Origin: Rostratula benghalensis
Lineage: Eukaryota; Chordata; Aves; Charadriiformes; Rostratulidae
NCBI GenBank assembly: GCA_013399305.1
Contig: VXAI01000038.1
Span: 3,048,639 to 3,112,638, forward strand
Length of the DNA stretch: 64,000 nucleotides
Reading direction: 5' to 3'
Part shown: positions 26,901-41,000 of the stretch, in pieces
How positions within the stretch are numbered: the stretch's first letter is position 1
Layout of the letters: each line of letters opens with the position of its first letter
Translations under genes and position numbers: made by a program
Notes under the pieces: generated by a model
What the model was told of the DNA's origin: nothing
The model's input: only the letters and a program-made list of their open reading frames with translations
Databases searched by the model: none

Positions 26901-29900
26901 AGCACAGAACTGCTACAGAATAAGCAAGATATTCCAGCAAAACAGGAAGCCAGGAGGATAGTGTTTTCCTGTTGGCAGGTGTGCTATGCTTTTCAGTTGC
27001 TCTTACGGAAATTGCTCTTTTACTGTATTCTCAGCTGTTGAAGTTAAAAGCACCTGTAAATACTGTATGAATGTTCATGTGGATTGATGACTGTGTATGA
27101 ACTGCCACCTAAATCAAAATCATGCAAACACATAAGATAGAAGGCCACAGATTTCACAAATCTACTAAGTTTACACTATTAGAAAGATACGTATGTGAGG
27201 CCTTTGTGATCCCACAATGTTAGTAGTGTCTCTGTATGGAAAGCTAGAAAACTTTTAAGGGCAGGTGTCTATGGAGAGCTAAAGTAAGATTTGGTCTCTC
27301 GTGCAGCTATTACACTCTCAAAGGCATATGATATGACAGCCTCAGGAGCCGTAGGCTTACATTGCCCTCATGATATATATAAGACACTCTTAATTGTATG
27401 ATCCTCTCCTGAAACAGGAGCTAGTTGACAATTGTTCAAATACATTCTCATTAATCTAGGATTAAGTATCTCCTCCCTACCCAGTACTGCTTCATCCATC
27501 TGGTATTCATCGTGGAAGACTTTTGTCCCTACAAATGTAAAGATACTTGCATTTGAACAGATAGGATTATTGACATCTACAAGACCACAAGTTTCTATCA
27601 GAGAAGAGGAAACCCATTTTGGTCTGTGATGTACGTCAAAGCCACACAAGCAGCCAATAATATCTGAAGAAGCCTTGAGCTGCTTTTTTTTAAAAGTCAT
27701 CAGGAAAAAAGAAATTGTATCTGCCTATGGTGAATAACTAGTTCCCTGTTTCACAACTAGATCATGCTGTTACACATTAGGAATTATCTCCCATCTAATG
27801 CAGAAATACAGCAAACATGAACGCTAGGCCACCTCATAATTTCTTTCTTTGCTCATATAATTTCAAGTAAGCATGATGGTTAATTTTACTTTTTGTCTAA
27901 AACTATGTCAAGGAAAGAGATGCGAATCCTTCAGACAAATCCTTTATATTAACGATAATCTAAGCGTGTGTTGCCACCAACACTTAGCACAACATAAATG
28001 GGATGAGAACACACCAGTGTCATTTCCCGCTGTCTTCCAACAGAATCTACTACAATCATATCTGTATTGAACCATTGTGAGACATGCAGTGACATTTTTT
28101 ATTTATTTAAGTTCGTTGGCAGACACATTGGTGAGATTATGATTGTAAATTGGAGTATGTTCTTGGGAAACAAGAGGGAACTTGAGCTGAGTACATCTCA
28201 GAAAGTTTCTGGAGTTGTTTTTTTAATTAATGTTGTATTTCAAAGACATATGCTTGTTGTTAGTTATCTAGGTGTGAACTTAACACTAATCACACTGCAG
28301 TGCTTTAATGACTCTACATTTATACTCAAGCAACCTAGAGTAAAATTCATAATTCATCCTTTTTTCTGCTGTGGCATGTCAGACAAACGGAAACAAGTAT
28401 GAGCTAAGTCTCAATGGTCAAGAATTTCTGAGAAATTCCAGAAAGCACTACATGAACGTAGAAGTAATTGAAAAAGTTGAAGAAAAATATTAAATCTAAT
28501 ATTAAGGGACCAAAGGTTATTTGTGGAAAGCTTCTAAACCTATTTCTGGGAATGGAAGATCTACAAAGACCCAGACTTGAGGTGTCTCTTAAGTAATAAC
28601 AGAATTTAAAAGACCAATAACAACCCAAAGTCTACATATTGTCACAGGAATAAAATCATTCCCAAACTGTGAAAGAAAACCACAATTCTGTTAGTCCTTT
28701 TGGTTTTCTGAAGTGCAGATCCACCACTGCACAGACTCTGCATTGAGAGCACATTGGTACAGTTGGAGAAAACTGGGAATCAGAACACTCAGATTCCAAC
28801 AATATTTCAGTATGAGACATGAATTTAATGTATCACACTACAACATTCAGAAGTAGTAAATTTTTAGAACGCTGGATTAAAACAGTATTTAATACTGATT
28901 ATGAGACTGAACTCCAAGTAGACCTTTACTAACAAATGAAGATTTTTAACTTCTTCCTTTTTTTACAGTCTCTTGAAAGTAAATGCACTTAGAGCTCAAA
29001 ATTTCCACAGCATCATGAAACAGTAATCTGGAAATAAAGAAGCCAGCCACGTATCACCTATATGACACAAGCTTTTTCACAGGAGGAATTACTAAGATAT
29101 AGAAGTTAGCAGAGAAATGACAAGATCTTCAGATTTCTCTAGACTACACTCCTCCACAGACACTCAGACGATACAGTGGCTGAATGCAGCCACAGTATTA
29201 AACAGTACGTTTGTAGTTTTAAATCATTCTGATCCTTTGGAACCTACAGATCACATGGAAGAATAAACAGACATCTTCCCTTTTCTTAGCCAAGCTGTTC
29301 CTGACTTATTAAGATTGAACTCTAAGCAACATTTCATTTTTTGCCTCTTGAAAAACCACAGCGGTTGAAAATACCTTACTTGGCTTAAACATAACAAAGC
29401 CTCTGCAGAAATTTAAGGATGACAGGCAAACAAAAGTTATTTTAACTGGCCTAGTGAAATAATCAGGACAATAGCTCAAACAAGACATATAATAATGTGA
29501 AACGATAGTATTCTAAAGATGATCCAACAGGATCTTCTGCAAAACTTCAGCTATCCAATTTAACAAACACATTGTTATTCACATTCAACGGTCAATTTGC
29601 ATTCTCAACCAGGTCAACACACAGTTTTGCATTTAATCTGAAAACATACATAATAATCTATGACCCAAAGATTAGGTTATTTAGCATCAAATACTACCAC
29701 TTCCACCTAGTGAATATACTAACATAATTTTTTCAGGCCAGCCAACGATGAAAATCCCCACGCAAAGGGAGTGAGTTTTGTTCTGTGTCATTGTAAAGAA
29801 TCTCCTAGAGAGGGGGCAATAAGTGCGATACAATAACTTGAGGCTGAGAAGTTCTAATCATACCATCTGGGTTGTGGAGCTAACTAGCAAAAGGGTGTTC

Positions 29901-31958
29901 CTATTAGCATCTCTAACAGTAATTGCTATTTTAACTGACTGAAATAAACTCTGTTGTCCCCAGGCCAGTCATAAATCCATGTTGGTATATGGCTTTCCCT
30001 TCAGAAGGTAGAAACAAAATGAAAAACTAGCCCTTTGAATACAAGAGAATCCAAAATAAAAATGCTAAAACAGAATTCTTACTAGTTTTCATTAAAGTTG
30101 AATGTGGGGTGAAAAACACCTTGAAAAACTAAACCAAAGTAGACTACCACAAATTTTCCTGGGTACTAAAGCCTTCTGGTACCACACGCTATTTTAATCA
30201 TGCATCTGGTAAGAAAATTCAAGCAGAAAGGATGGTCTTATAATGATTTGATCTCTTAGTGCTTCTGACAAGAATCTCATGTAGGTGATAATTAGAACTA
30301 ATAATTTGAGTGAATTAAAATTTATTGGAAAAATAGGATATTAAAAATAATTTTGGAAACTTTTTCAAAAATAAGACTTTAATGATCACATTACATTACA
30401 AATGGATTGGATTTGTGATGCCTTTTAAAAACAAACAAAAATTCTTCTTGATACTTCAACATGTGGAGTGACAAAAATCTGTGTATAACTCAGTTGGCAC
30501 TTTCACTTCTAATCATTCGGTATCGTAAATTTGACCATTTTTCTATCTGAATACTTACTGAACTCTATTTTGTCAAGTTTCATGTCCATGAAAACAATCT
30601 TACTTACACTTTTATATATTCTGCAATATACTTGACATGAAATTAGCCTTCATTTGCAACAGTAGATTTTTTTAGCATACACGTAAGCCCGAACCCAAAA
30701 CGTGAAGAGGTAGAACCAAGGGGCCCAACCAGTTCAGCTCAGAAACATTTACTTAAGTCCATATTGGCACCCAAATCCTTAGTGCTTGTCTCACTTCTCT
30801 AGCTAGAGCATCCACGCAAACCAGTTGTGCTCCTGTCTCCTTAAGAAGCTAGAAACAGCAGGCACACCCACTGCTTACCCATAGGAGATGCTATTGAGAA
30901 AAAAAAAACATCTAGTAGCTTTAGCCTAATAGGTTTATTTAGAAAAATATCTGAGAATAGTAGTTTGAGTCATCCCTACCATCAGCAAGCCAATTAGAGC
31001 ATTTTGCCAAGAACACATGTGCAGGCCTTCAGTGCAATTCTGTCCCTCTTGAACGTACTGGGATCCCAAGAGCATCCTAATTGCTGGGTGATAAACTTTC
31101 GTGAGGGGACATTTTGCTACCCTCTTGAAAGCAGATCACCAGTCACATTTAAGATTCCTTACTTAACACAAGAACAGAAACCTATGAAATGAGTGGATTT
31201 GGACTTCGTAACAACTTGAGTCCTTAGGCTGGCTTCCTGAAGTATGGACTGAAACCTATTTCCTCACCATCTGAAACAGTGAGTGTTCTAACAAAGGAAA
31301 GCTTTCAAGAAGTGTTCAGCATTTCCAATTAGAGATTCAGGGAAGCTCTCCACTCAGCAGGGCTGCTGCTGGGCTTTCTATCCAAGGGTGGTTAACACTC
31401 CCTAGAGATTTCTACAGTCCCTTGGGTTGTTATTCACATCGAATTTCTTACAGTCTCCCAGCTTTTAAGTACTCTGCCTAGCTGAAGTCCGATTAGTTGG
31501 GCCCTTCATAAGCAGTAGGTATCTTGTCACTTTGCAACTCCTTCGACGTAGAAAACAGTTGACATCCATTAATTCTAGGTATGAGCAAAAACACCAAAAG
31601 GAAAGAACATACCAAATGTTTTTGTCTCAAAGACTAGGCAAAGCTTAAGTGCTCTTCCTGTTTCTGTATCTAAAAAGCAATTGTTTACTTGAACTTCTAT
31701 ATTTAACTCTGTCCTAGTTTTCTCTTTCTTTGGGAAGGTGGTATTAAAATAAAATAAACGGTGGATTTTGGTTAACATCAAAAGAAAACTTGAGCTGCCT
31801 GATTGACCTGTTGAGAGTAAAAGCTTTTGCTGCAGGAGACTGTAGCTGTCTGAGATCTCCTGCAGACTAAACCCCCCTGAAGGACTCAAGGACTTCTTGC
31901 TATTTCATTTGATAGCTTCACCTCCCAACACTTAATAACAGTGTTTTAGGGGATCTGT
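17923..31958. other. Unique AT-rich sequence, no gene seen
   Basis: About 14 kb without any interspersed repeat or exon that I can recognise. It holds a (TA)n tract (21066-21090) and a perfect 8-bp hairpin TTTGGCCT-CTC-AGGCCAAA (23090-23108). All open frames are about 110 codons or less and carry no known domain. Such a long repeat-free run is compatible with constrained intergenic or intronic DNA, but also with old unrecognisable repeats. Confidence 0.5.
21066..21090. repeat. (TA)n microsatellite
   Basis: A pure alternating A/T dinucleotide run of about 12 units. It is likely polymorphic in length. No gene or element is associated with it. Confidence 0.95.
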
Positions 31959-32019
31959 AAAAAAAAAAGTTGTTTAAAAAAAAAAAACTGGAAAAAAGGA
32001 AAAGAAAAGAAAAAAAAAA
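31959..32019. repeat. A-rich low-complexity tract
   Basis: Successive A runs are interrupted by GTTGTTT, CTGG, GG and single G residues. It is purine-rich on the plus strand. No retrocopy is recognisable upstream, so I do not call it a poly(A) tail. Confidence 0.85.
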
Positions 32020-33200
32020 CTTCAGTAATGTCACCTTGTTGCTGATTGTGCTTGCCATATTTTAAGGTATAGAAAAACAAGCTCTGTTTAGGCAAATAAT
32101 AAAATGGAAACCCAAGATTTCATCCTATGTTGAAACCTAGGTCTTACAAACTACAAAATGGTCATATTTTACATTTTAAAGGACTGAACTTTGAGAGAAC
32201 TACAGCCGAATGTCTTCTATGCTAGAAAAGGTTTTCCCTGTAGGTATAATCTAGCTTTCTACAACAGCACTTACAATTTATAACTTCAAGTTTTGCCAGG
32301 TTTTAGCAACAATAGTGACCCTAGCTTAGGTTTATATCTTTTGTTTAATGGACCAGACACATGCATTTTGGCTCCATGCTTCCCTGAAAAAGCAATAATT
32401 AAGAAATCCAAGAACAAATAAGTTATTCCAGAGAAATGTTTTAGAGAAAACAAAGTAAACAAAAAGACTGAACAACAGAACCGAAAGAATGAAAAAAGGT
32501 ATAGCAGTAGATTACATGTTATACAAAAAAAAAAAGCCAAATTTCACCCTAGAACTGAGGAGGAAGAGAAAAGTACCAATATTACAGGGTCCCAAAAGAA
32601 AGGAGAAAGAAATCTCACTAGCACCACTATACTCCTGACAAATGCCTCAGGATACTTACAGCTTTTTGTAACCGCTTCTTTCAACCCTCACACCCAGGAG
32701 GACTTGAGCAACATGAGAACCACACCAAAGAAAAGCAGTAGGTACCAGAAGATGTTTCTGCTTAACCATTTTTAACTGCACTGGTGAGATTTTCCTGTGT
32801 TTCTACAGACTAAGAATATACATTATTATAAACACACTAACAATACAGACCACTGGGCTGTTAAGAGTTCACTTAGTCTAACTAAATTCTTGCCCTTACA
32901 CTGAAGATGTGCCCCTCTTTTGGCCCTAACAAGAGGTTGAGTGTGATGACCAGCAATTCCAATGCTACCTCTGAGGAATCGGAAAGAATGCTTTTCACAT
33001 TTTTTTATCATCTGTGCTATTTTTTATTCTCAGTATTTATCTAACAGCATCTCAGCCATTCCTTATAATTATATTAAATAGAAATGATGGCTAATTTTCT
33101 TGCACGTGACATTAACACTACTGATGTCACTGAGGTTACTAAAGATCCTCCTGTAAGTAAAACAAACTGGTCACTAAGGTTTTGATTACAAATACTCAAT

Positions 33201-33220
33201 GGGGGGGGCAGTTTGGGGGG
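33201..33220 (+). repeat. G8 and G6 runs
   Basis: Eight G, a six-base spacer (CAGTTT) and six G. The tract could fold into a two-layer G-rich structure only by splitting the runs, so it is recorded as low complexity. Confidence 0.8.
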
Positions 33221-33721
33221 CACTATTTGATTAATAATTAGAGAAAACATCACATTTTGGGAGTACAACATAAAGCAATATGCATTTGTTTTCAAAGCGA
33301 CGGACCTAGTTATCTCCAGGTCATTGAATGCCTTTGGTAAAAATTGTATCACAGCAGATAGAAGCAGTGATGCCTACTGGTGCATCTGACAGGGCTTTCC
33401 ACTACAAAGATACCTTCTCCTGAGCTTACGATAAGAAGTCAGTACTAATCATACAACTAAGGCTGTTCTTAGGCTTAACTGTTTTCCTACAATCAGGTAT
33501 CCAAATGCTCGCTATGAATCACAGAAACTAAAGCTGAAGTAAAAAGCTAAGCCCACCTAAGGCATACTAAAACCTATCCATGGTATTTTTCATTTATACC
33601 ACACATCATATAGAGCTATTACGTATAAACAGAATCAGATGGGTAATATATTTCACATATGTTCACATTTATGTTCCAATGGATGCAACAAAAGGAAACA
33701 GGGGAACAGGAAGAATTATGG

Positions 33722-33734
33722 AAAAAAAAAAAAA
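33722..33734. repeat. Poly(A) tract, A13
   Basis: A run of 13 A followed by GTAAAAAAA. It is simple sequence. Confidence 0.9.
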
Positions 33735-35868
33735 GTAAAAAAATTTGGAATACCGAGATTAAAAGTTTGTACAGATAAAAATTTAGTATGATATATAAAT
33801 AACAAAGATTATTGTTTTTAATAATGATGAAAGTAAAGATTTTTCAGAGAATAATGCTAACAAGTTCACTTACAAAGGAGGTAAAATGGTATCTACCTAG
33901 AAGCTTTGATGTTATCCTGCAGACAAAAACCCCATGCAGACAAAAAAGTGGAAGTTGCTTCCCTTTGCACATGTACTTTAAACCTATCCTTAAGTACTTT
34001 TACCCCTCTAAAAGATGTCTTGAGAGACTACTTTATATATTTTTATCTTTTAGACACAACTAATTACTTAGATTTTAAGACAGTGTTCAGAGAAGTCAGC
34101 AGGTGTAATTGCTAGTTTTCCTCATATACTAAAGAAAACTCTTAGCTCAGATGCTGGAGCATGATATACCTTTTCCATGTGGAGTTCCACTCATTTTACC
34201 AGATTAGGTAGAACAAAGTAAATTGTCAAAAAAGTCTTAAGAAATTAAACTTTCTGGAAAAGTCACCCATCTAATATTTGTTTACTACCAGCACCCCACC
34301 AAAAAAAACCTTGTCAAAGCTTACCCTAAATACACAATTCTGAACAACACATTTTCAGAAAATAGCTCTTCAGACAGAAAAAAAACCACCCTAAATTTAA
34401 GTTATCCTGGTCCTTCCCATGGATGTTCATTCTTTAACCAGTGCTAATGCACCCTTTTTCATCTGGAGCAGCTTCTTTAATATATGGTGCCATGTGGGAA
34501 CATTAGAACCAGACATGGCTGATTAATAACTGTGTAGAAAAGCTAAATTTTTTATGATAGACCACATAAATCTCTCTGCCATGAGATGTCAGCTCATCAA
34601 CATGTAGCCTTTGTATAGTTTTTCTTAGGTGTTTTCTGCATTTTTCTTTCTCTTGAAGGACTCAGATGAAAATCAAGCTAAATAATACATAAATAACAGA
34701 AGAACAAACTTAATTAGATGCCATCACATTTTGTAAAGCTGAGAGTGATAGGAAAGAAAAATAGGAATTGTGGGAGGTAGAAACCATTACTTCACCAGAT
34801 GTGCACTAGGTATTAGAGACCTGCAGTATTATAAAAAACACACATAGTGCTTTTTGGCATTTCAAACTTACAAGAAGCCCTTGCAGCCAAGTTATGTCAA
34901 TAAATAAATAAGAAACAAAATTTGGAAAATTTTATTTGAAATACATGTTTTCTTCAGCACAAAACCTTTATGTAAAATGCTTAGGTTTTTGGTGAAAAAG
35001 GAATTTTTTTTTCTCCTGATGGTATTTTCCTATGTCCATAAACAAGCTACTCAAGAATATTTAAGTTGAAAGAAAATGCAGCAAAACTAGTAATTGTAAA
35101 ATAACTTGTACTTAGCCTTTTATGTTCAGGTTGTCACTATCTGGAAAACTACTTAAGTATGTGCTGAAATCGTACTGAAGTTAGACTGTGGCTGAATATA
35201 TGCCTGCATGCATGCTGCCTGAACGAACCTGTAAATCCCTATGAACTGATACTAAATGCATAGATCTGAATATACAGGAAAATAAATGGGTCTTTTGCAG
35301 TTAGTACGCCCCCTCACATACTCTATTGCTAGGTATTTCATACCTAAAGCTATGAAATGCTAATATTAACTAAATTCTACAAGAATTACCCTACAAATTC
35401 TTCTCCTTTCCCTTTTATAAACAAAATCTTGGGGGTTTTTTTATTCCTCATTTAAGCAAGAGTCATAGCAATACCTGCATGTAAAACGTTAGTTTCCCAG
35501 AATCTATATTAAATTAAATATTGACTTACTAAGCACTATGTCATTCATTATTTACTGTACTCCATCTGTGGGATTTATTAAAAAATTGATACCAAGAGCT
35601 ACTGGTAAAATCCCTACAGGTGAGCTCCCTAGCCAAGCCAATTATGAAATAAGCAAACTTACTGTTACTACAATAAAATGACAGCATTCGATTTTAGCAG
35701 TTGGTGATATTTTAAAAGGACGCTTTGAGACACTTACTTGAAATGACTAAGCTGCGCAGTTTCATAAAAAAATTTAAGATTGCTTTTATTCTGTTATTTG
35801 CCAGACCTTTCTAGCCCCCTCTGCCCTTTTCTAAGAGCTGATTTCTCATTTTATTAGAATGGACTGGG

Positions 35869-35884
35869 TTTTTTTTTTTTTTTT
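35869..35884. repeat. Poly(T) tract, T16
   Basis: An uninterrupted run of 16 T following GGACTGGG. It is simple sequence with no element recognised alongside. Confidence 0.9.
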
Positions 35885-37004
35885 CCATGTATTTCAATAG
35901 TTCTCTTTCTAGCCCTTACACTCTATTTTAAAAAAAATTTAATATATCTGACAAGTACTAGTCAGAGCACTACAGACCGACATGCCATTAACTGTGAAAA
36001 TACTTTTAAGTGGAACAACAAGTTTTAGAAGAGTTCTAGCTAACTGTTTCATTGTTGTTTGAAAAACTCTTTGGCCTAATAGTTATGACTGTACACTCAG
36101 TGCTGGAATGAGCTTTTCATACAACTTATTATGTATGCAATTCTATGGATACAGAGTCAGGCCTGCACAAATTTCAAGCCAGTATTTAGTGGCTTATGTA
36201 TTTTCAGACAGAAATTCTAGTTTATTAAGTGCATTACATTTCACAGACACAATGTCCGTGATCCAGATTCCCCATTAAACCTTAAGTAATGTACATTAAA
36301 GGAATGATCAAAAGTGTTATCAGTGTCCTGAACAGCAAAAAAAGAAGAAAACTCAAAGAAAAGAATCCCCAAATCAAGTGTCCTATCAGCAAGGCATTAA
36401 GAGGTACAGCATGATTCCAGCATGCAGAGTTGCTTTGGGTCTTTGAGGTAATAGATATTTTAAAATTTTATGGGGAAAACGTTACTGTGTTGCACCGTAC
36501 ACCTCCCCTTCCCCACATCCTTCATTTCTTTATTGTTGTGTAAACCTGTGGTTGCCTTCAGAGAAGCACTTCAGCTCAATTTGATCCTTGGATTAGGCCA
36601 ATAGCTTCTGAATATAAAAACTTGTAAGTCACACAGGAAAACCAAGTCAAAATCACAGCCACAGGGATTAATTGGTCACCCCCTTGCTTTTGAAGACTAG
36701 TGCTAGTTAAAAATAAGAAAATTGAAGTTCATGAAACTTAACTACTAAGAAGGTTCTTGGCAGAGAGAGCTTTTTAAGACCTTTAACCCAAACAAACCCG
36801 ATGTTTGTAATTTACACATGCATGCACTGAAATATCCTAGGGGAAAACCACCTTAATTCATTTCATTATTGGAGCACTCCTCAAATGTCAGCCTCTAGCT
36901 CTACCACTGATCATTTTTGATGGGAAAAAAGGGACTTTCATTCTAAAACAGGTTCTTTTTAGAGCAAAGATTCATAGCGAAATCACTAGTCAAAATGTGG
37001 TAGG

Positions 37005-37031
37005 TTTTTTTTTTTTTAAAAAAAAAAAAAA
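37005..37031. repeat. T13A14 homopolymer palindrome
   Basis: Thirteen T run directly into fourteen A, making a perfect self-complementary tract. Such a junction can arise by inverted duplication or slippage of a homopolymer. It is also a typical place for sequencing length errors. Confidence 0.9.
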
Positions 37032-38043
37032 GCCTACATCAAAGATCTTGGGGTGGAAAGGGAGTGTGGACAAAACACAAGGCTCATCATTAAGTGAAAA
37101 GGTCCCCTTTCTTGGCTGCTGCTTCACTCCTGGCACAAGTTTGATCTGAAAAATTCTGTTTGCTCTGGCATAAAAACTTTGCTTAAGCTTTGCACAGATG
37201 TAGATGAAAGCATACAGCATGAGAAGTTAAGTTCATTATGTTTGGATACACTACTAATAAAGATTTCTCTACAGAAAATCCTCAGCAACATCATATGTAT
37301 TGATACCAGCACATAGACATTAATGCTATCAACAATAAAACAGTGATCCCAGTCTTGTACCTACATATAAAGAACTTACGGGCTTTTATTTGATAATGTA
37401 TAACAGAGGCGGTGTAGAACTGCAAAAACTTGTACCTCCAGGAGGCAGGGTAAAAATTAACATACCTGTAATCATAGGTGGGTGGGAGAGGAGGGTTCCT
37501 TTTTTAATCCAAGTGCGTAGAACGGAAAGAAAACAGAGCCACACATACAACTAAGAACCCTACTTAAATATTAATTCTGAGTCTTGATATGAAGTGGACA
37601 AGATCAAAGATACGAATTTTAATAACTTCTCAGTTAATTTTAGAATGCTTTGCTAAGTTCAGTGTTATTTACCATGCTAATATCTTACAACAGGGAGACG
37701 AGGACTAGAGCTAGGCCTTTTTCTTGTACCAATACAAAACCTACATTCTCAGTTTTTTAAGCCTGAGAAAAGGAAGAGGAAAATTCAAAGCAATCCTTTC
37801 AAAATCTGACTATTTCAGTTTAACCCTTATGCTTTTATCTTAAAACATCCACAGGACTTCTGATCTGTAGAAGTAATAAAGATATTTTGTAAGGTAGAAT
37901 ACTTGCTAAGCATGAAGAAAGTACTTAACGTAACACCAAAGCATAACCAAAGGATAGGCACAAAGGTGAATCTTAACTGTTAACAGGAACTGCTTGGAAG
38001 CAATTCTAGATTCAGTGCACTAGAGAAGGATGAATCCTCTTCC

Positions 38044-38056
38044 TTTTTTTTTTTTT
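38044..38056. repeat. Poly(T) tract, T13
   Basis: A run of 13 T. It is simple sequence. Confidence 0.9.
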
Positions 38057-41000
38057 GGTTTTGCTTGGAAACAAGCAGTCTTTCCCAAGCAATTTTTCTT
38101 ACAAACATTTCCAAAGCCCGAAGAAGCTGCCCAAAGCTACCCAATGTCTTTGTTTTTTAGGAGATATCCGCAGGCAGGGGACTTTCATGCTCATATGTTG
38201 GGAACACGCTGTCTCCTTTATACTAATATGTTTGAAATGCCATTTTAAGAGATTGGGAAGCTTCCAAATTAAATGTAAGGAAGTTTCATTTAAGAATTAT
38301 TAAGCAAATGTTGCAGATAAACTATTAGATTTTACATTCTTTAAAATACATGCATAAAGAGCAGTTGTTTCTTATGTTATGAAAAAGACATCCTACACAT
38401 ACATTTTAAAATATACATCTGAGGCAAGGCATAGTAGTATATTGCATTTAAAGCTATGGGGCTCTAATTTAATTTTTAAAGGTTTTGTAAATATCTGAAA
38501 CCTTTTAAATATAATTTATTTAAATTATAATGAAAGAACAAGTCACAGACAGTAGTGAAAGCAAAGCCATTTAGCTGTCATTAAGTTACTAAAGTATTAC
38601 CTGTATTTGAATGCTGTCCCATGTGTTCGCTACAGATGGGTGTGTTGAGACAAGATCACAGTGAATTCTTACATCGTTCAGAATTATCTAAGTATCCCAA
38701 AATCTCACACCCCGAGCAGGCAGTTATATAAGAATGCATCTTTAGTAAAAATGTATGGCATAATTCCTTCTACAAGTATTTTAGTGATAGTACTCCTGTA
38801 AAACCATCTGGCTTTAGCTCACACTAAATGCTAGGTATTTTTTCCTCCCTTTTAGGTCACAGCTTGAAACCAGGTTTTGCAGAAAGGGCCTTGCAAACAC
38901 TAAGCAAGCAACACTTTCCTTTAAGAATGATTGCTCTCTCCATTAGCAGTTCAAGTGCTCACCTCATGTGAGACAGAGAAGGCTGGGTTTTGCTTCCATC
39001 TTCGTGTCACAGGATTTAAAACCTCAAATTCTTCCTGCCATATTTGCCCTAGTCACAAAGGTCTAGGAATTTGAAACATTTTTCAAGTGCATCTAAAAGA
39101 ATATACTATGAGTAGTGCCATTCACAGCACTGTAGTAACAGCAGTAATAAAAAAGTACTGTTGTATTTTAGTACACACTATTATGTATTGTTTATATTAT
39201 TTATAATTTATGTATTATTTACTACAGTGGTAAATAGTCCTTGATTTTGGGCTTGTACCAGTATTATTAGTATCTCACCATTCCAATACAGAACTGTAGT
39301 TACTTGTATTTTAAAGCAAGTCTAAAAGAAAAGCCACTGAAATAAACCAACAGAAGTTCTGGGTTTAATAATGACATATCTTCATATATAATGTATCAAA
39401 ATTTCTTGTAAATATATTTGCTATCAATAGGAGATGTTTATCTTGCATATATACCAATCCACGGAGAGTTTATTAGGAGCATGAAACCGGAAGCAATTCA
39501 TTTACTCATTCTTAATCTCATTTGCTAACTGCCACTTTAGTGAAGGTATCTATATTATAACTTGAAATGGCAGTAAATAGAATCCATTAGTATCAGGATG
39601 ACCTGCCTTAGCATTATATAGTCCAGAATAAGTCTGTCCTTTCTCATAGATATGGACGCATTGATCAGTACAATTTCAGAGACTATTCACACAACACTCA
39701 AGCCAAAATCATGCAATATTAACTTTAACAGTTGAGAATAAAGACACACAGTGCTGTATTGCTATGAGTGTTACAATTACTAATAAGATACAGGGAAAAA
39801 AAACCCAACACATTTCTTTCAAGTAACAATTTCAGTTAGGTAGTAATTCCATTAATCGAGAAGGTAATGTTTTCACAATCAACGACAAGAACAAAACAAA
39901 AATATTTTCTTTGTTCTTCCAGATTTCATTCAGCTTGTGAAATCCCACAAAATAGCCACATGATTACCTTAAAATAATCCCTGTTTTTTTATGAGCAATC
40001 AGAATCTCTACGATACCCACAGTAGTACGTAAGAGGGAGGGGATGGATGGGTGGGTACGAACCACTCATGCCATAAACAACAGAGCTTCACTCTTTGCAG
40101 TACTTGGAACTCATTTATACTGTTTTAAGTATCGTAAGAAATACGTCAGTGCCGGCTGAGAGTAATTAATCAGAAGAAAATATCATGAAAAAAGAACAGG
40201 AGAAGACAAAAGGGAATGAAATCAGGTCTGATATATTTAAGAGCTCTTTGAGTGTGTTTGTACAGTAGCTATCCAAACAAGTATGTAAAACTGTCCCAAA
40301 TAGAAAAGATAAAAGACAACAATGTCTCTTTTTTTCAGCCTAGAAAACCCAAAAAACCCCAAGTAAGAACAGCTGCAAGAATAATACAAACCAAATTTCC
40401 CAAAATGATCGTTATATTAACTATGTTAACTTCTGAGGAATGTACCATTGCAATTTCAACTGTCTCCTTTCAGAAATAAAGGGTACAATAAAGGTAAGAG
40501 TCTGTCTCTGTGTCCTGGCAACCAACATGGGAAATTCTGGCAATATTAGGAATTAAAGGTTTCTTAGCTGAGTATGTAACTAATTAATTTCATTTGCTTT
40601 CTTGATTTTTACAGCTTCTCTTTTTTCTTGTTTTCTCCTGTTTGAATATAGGTATACCACTTTCCTAGGGAACATGCTGTAAGTTTTCAGAAGAACAGGT
40701 ACACTGACAAAAAAGGAAATAATTTCTACCTTTAAGTTACATAATTACGGAATGGCAACCATTTTTCAACACCAATTTAATCCAAATCCCAAAGTGCAGA
40801 TTTGTTTCATATTACAAACCCATCAGATGCCTCTTCAGATGGTTTAAAAAATGTATCTTGAATTGATGATTAAGGCCAGCTCAGTTTTCTATTTTTCAGG
40901 TTGTCAAACTGAACGAAGAAACACCCTTCTCTCCAAATTTTGTATTTCAGCCTGAAAAATATTTTATTTTCAGGCGTCCGTTATTTTTTATTATTGAATA

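Noticed and set aside
33201..33220. G-quadruplex
   Set aside because: Only two G runs (G8 and G6) are present. The standard four-run pattern is met only by splitting runs.
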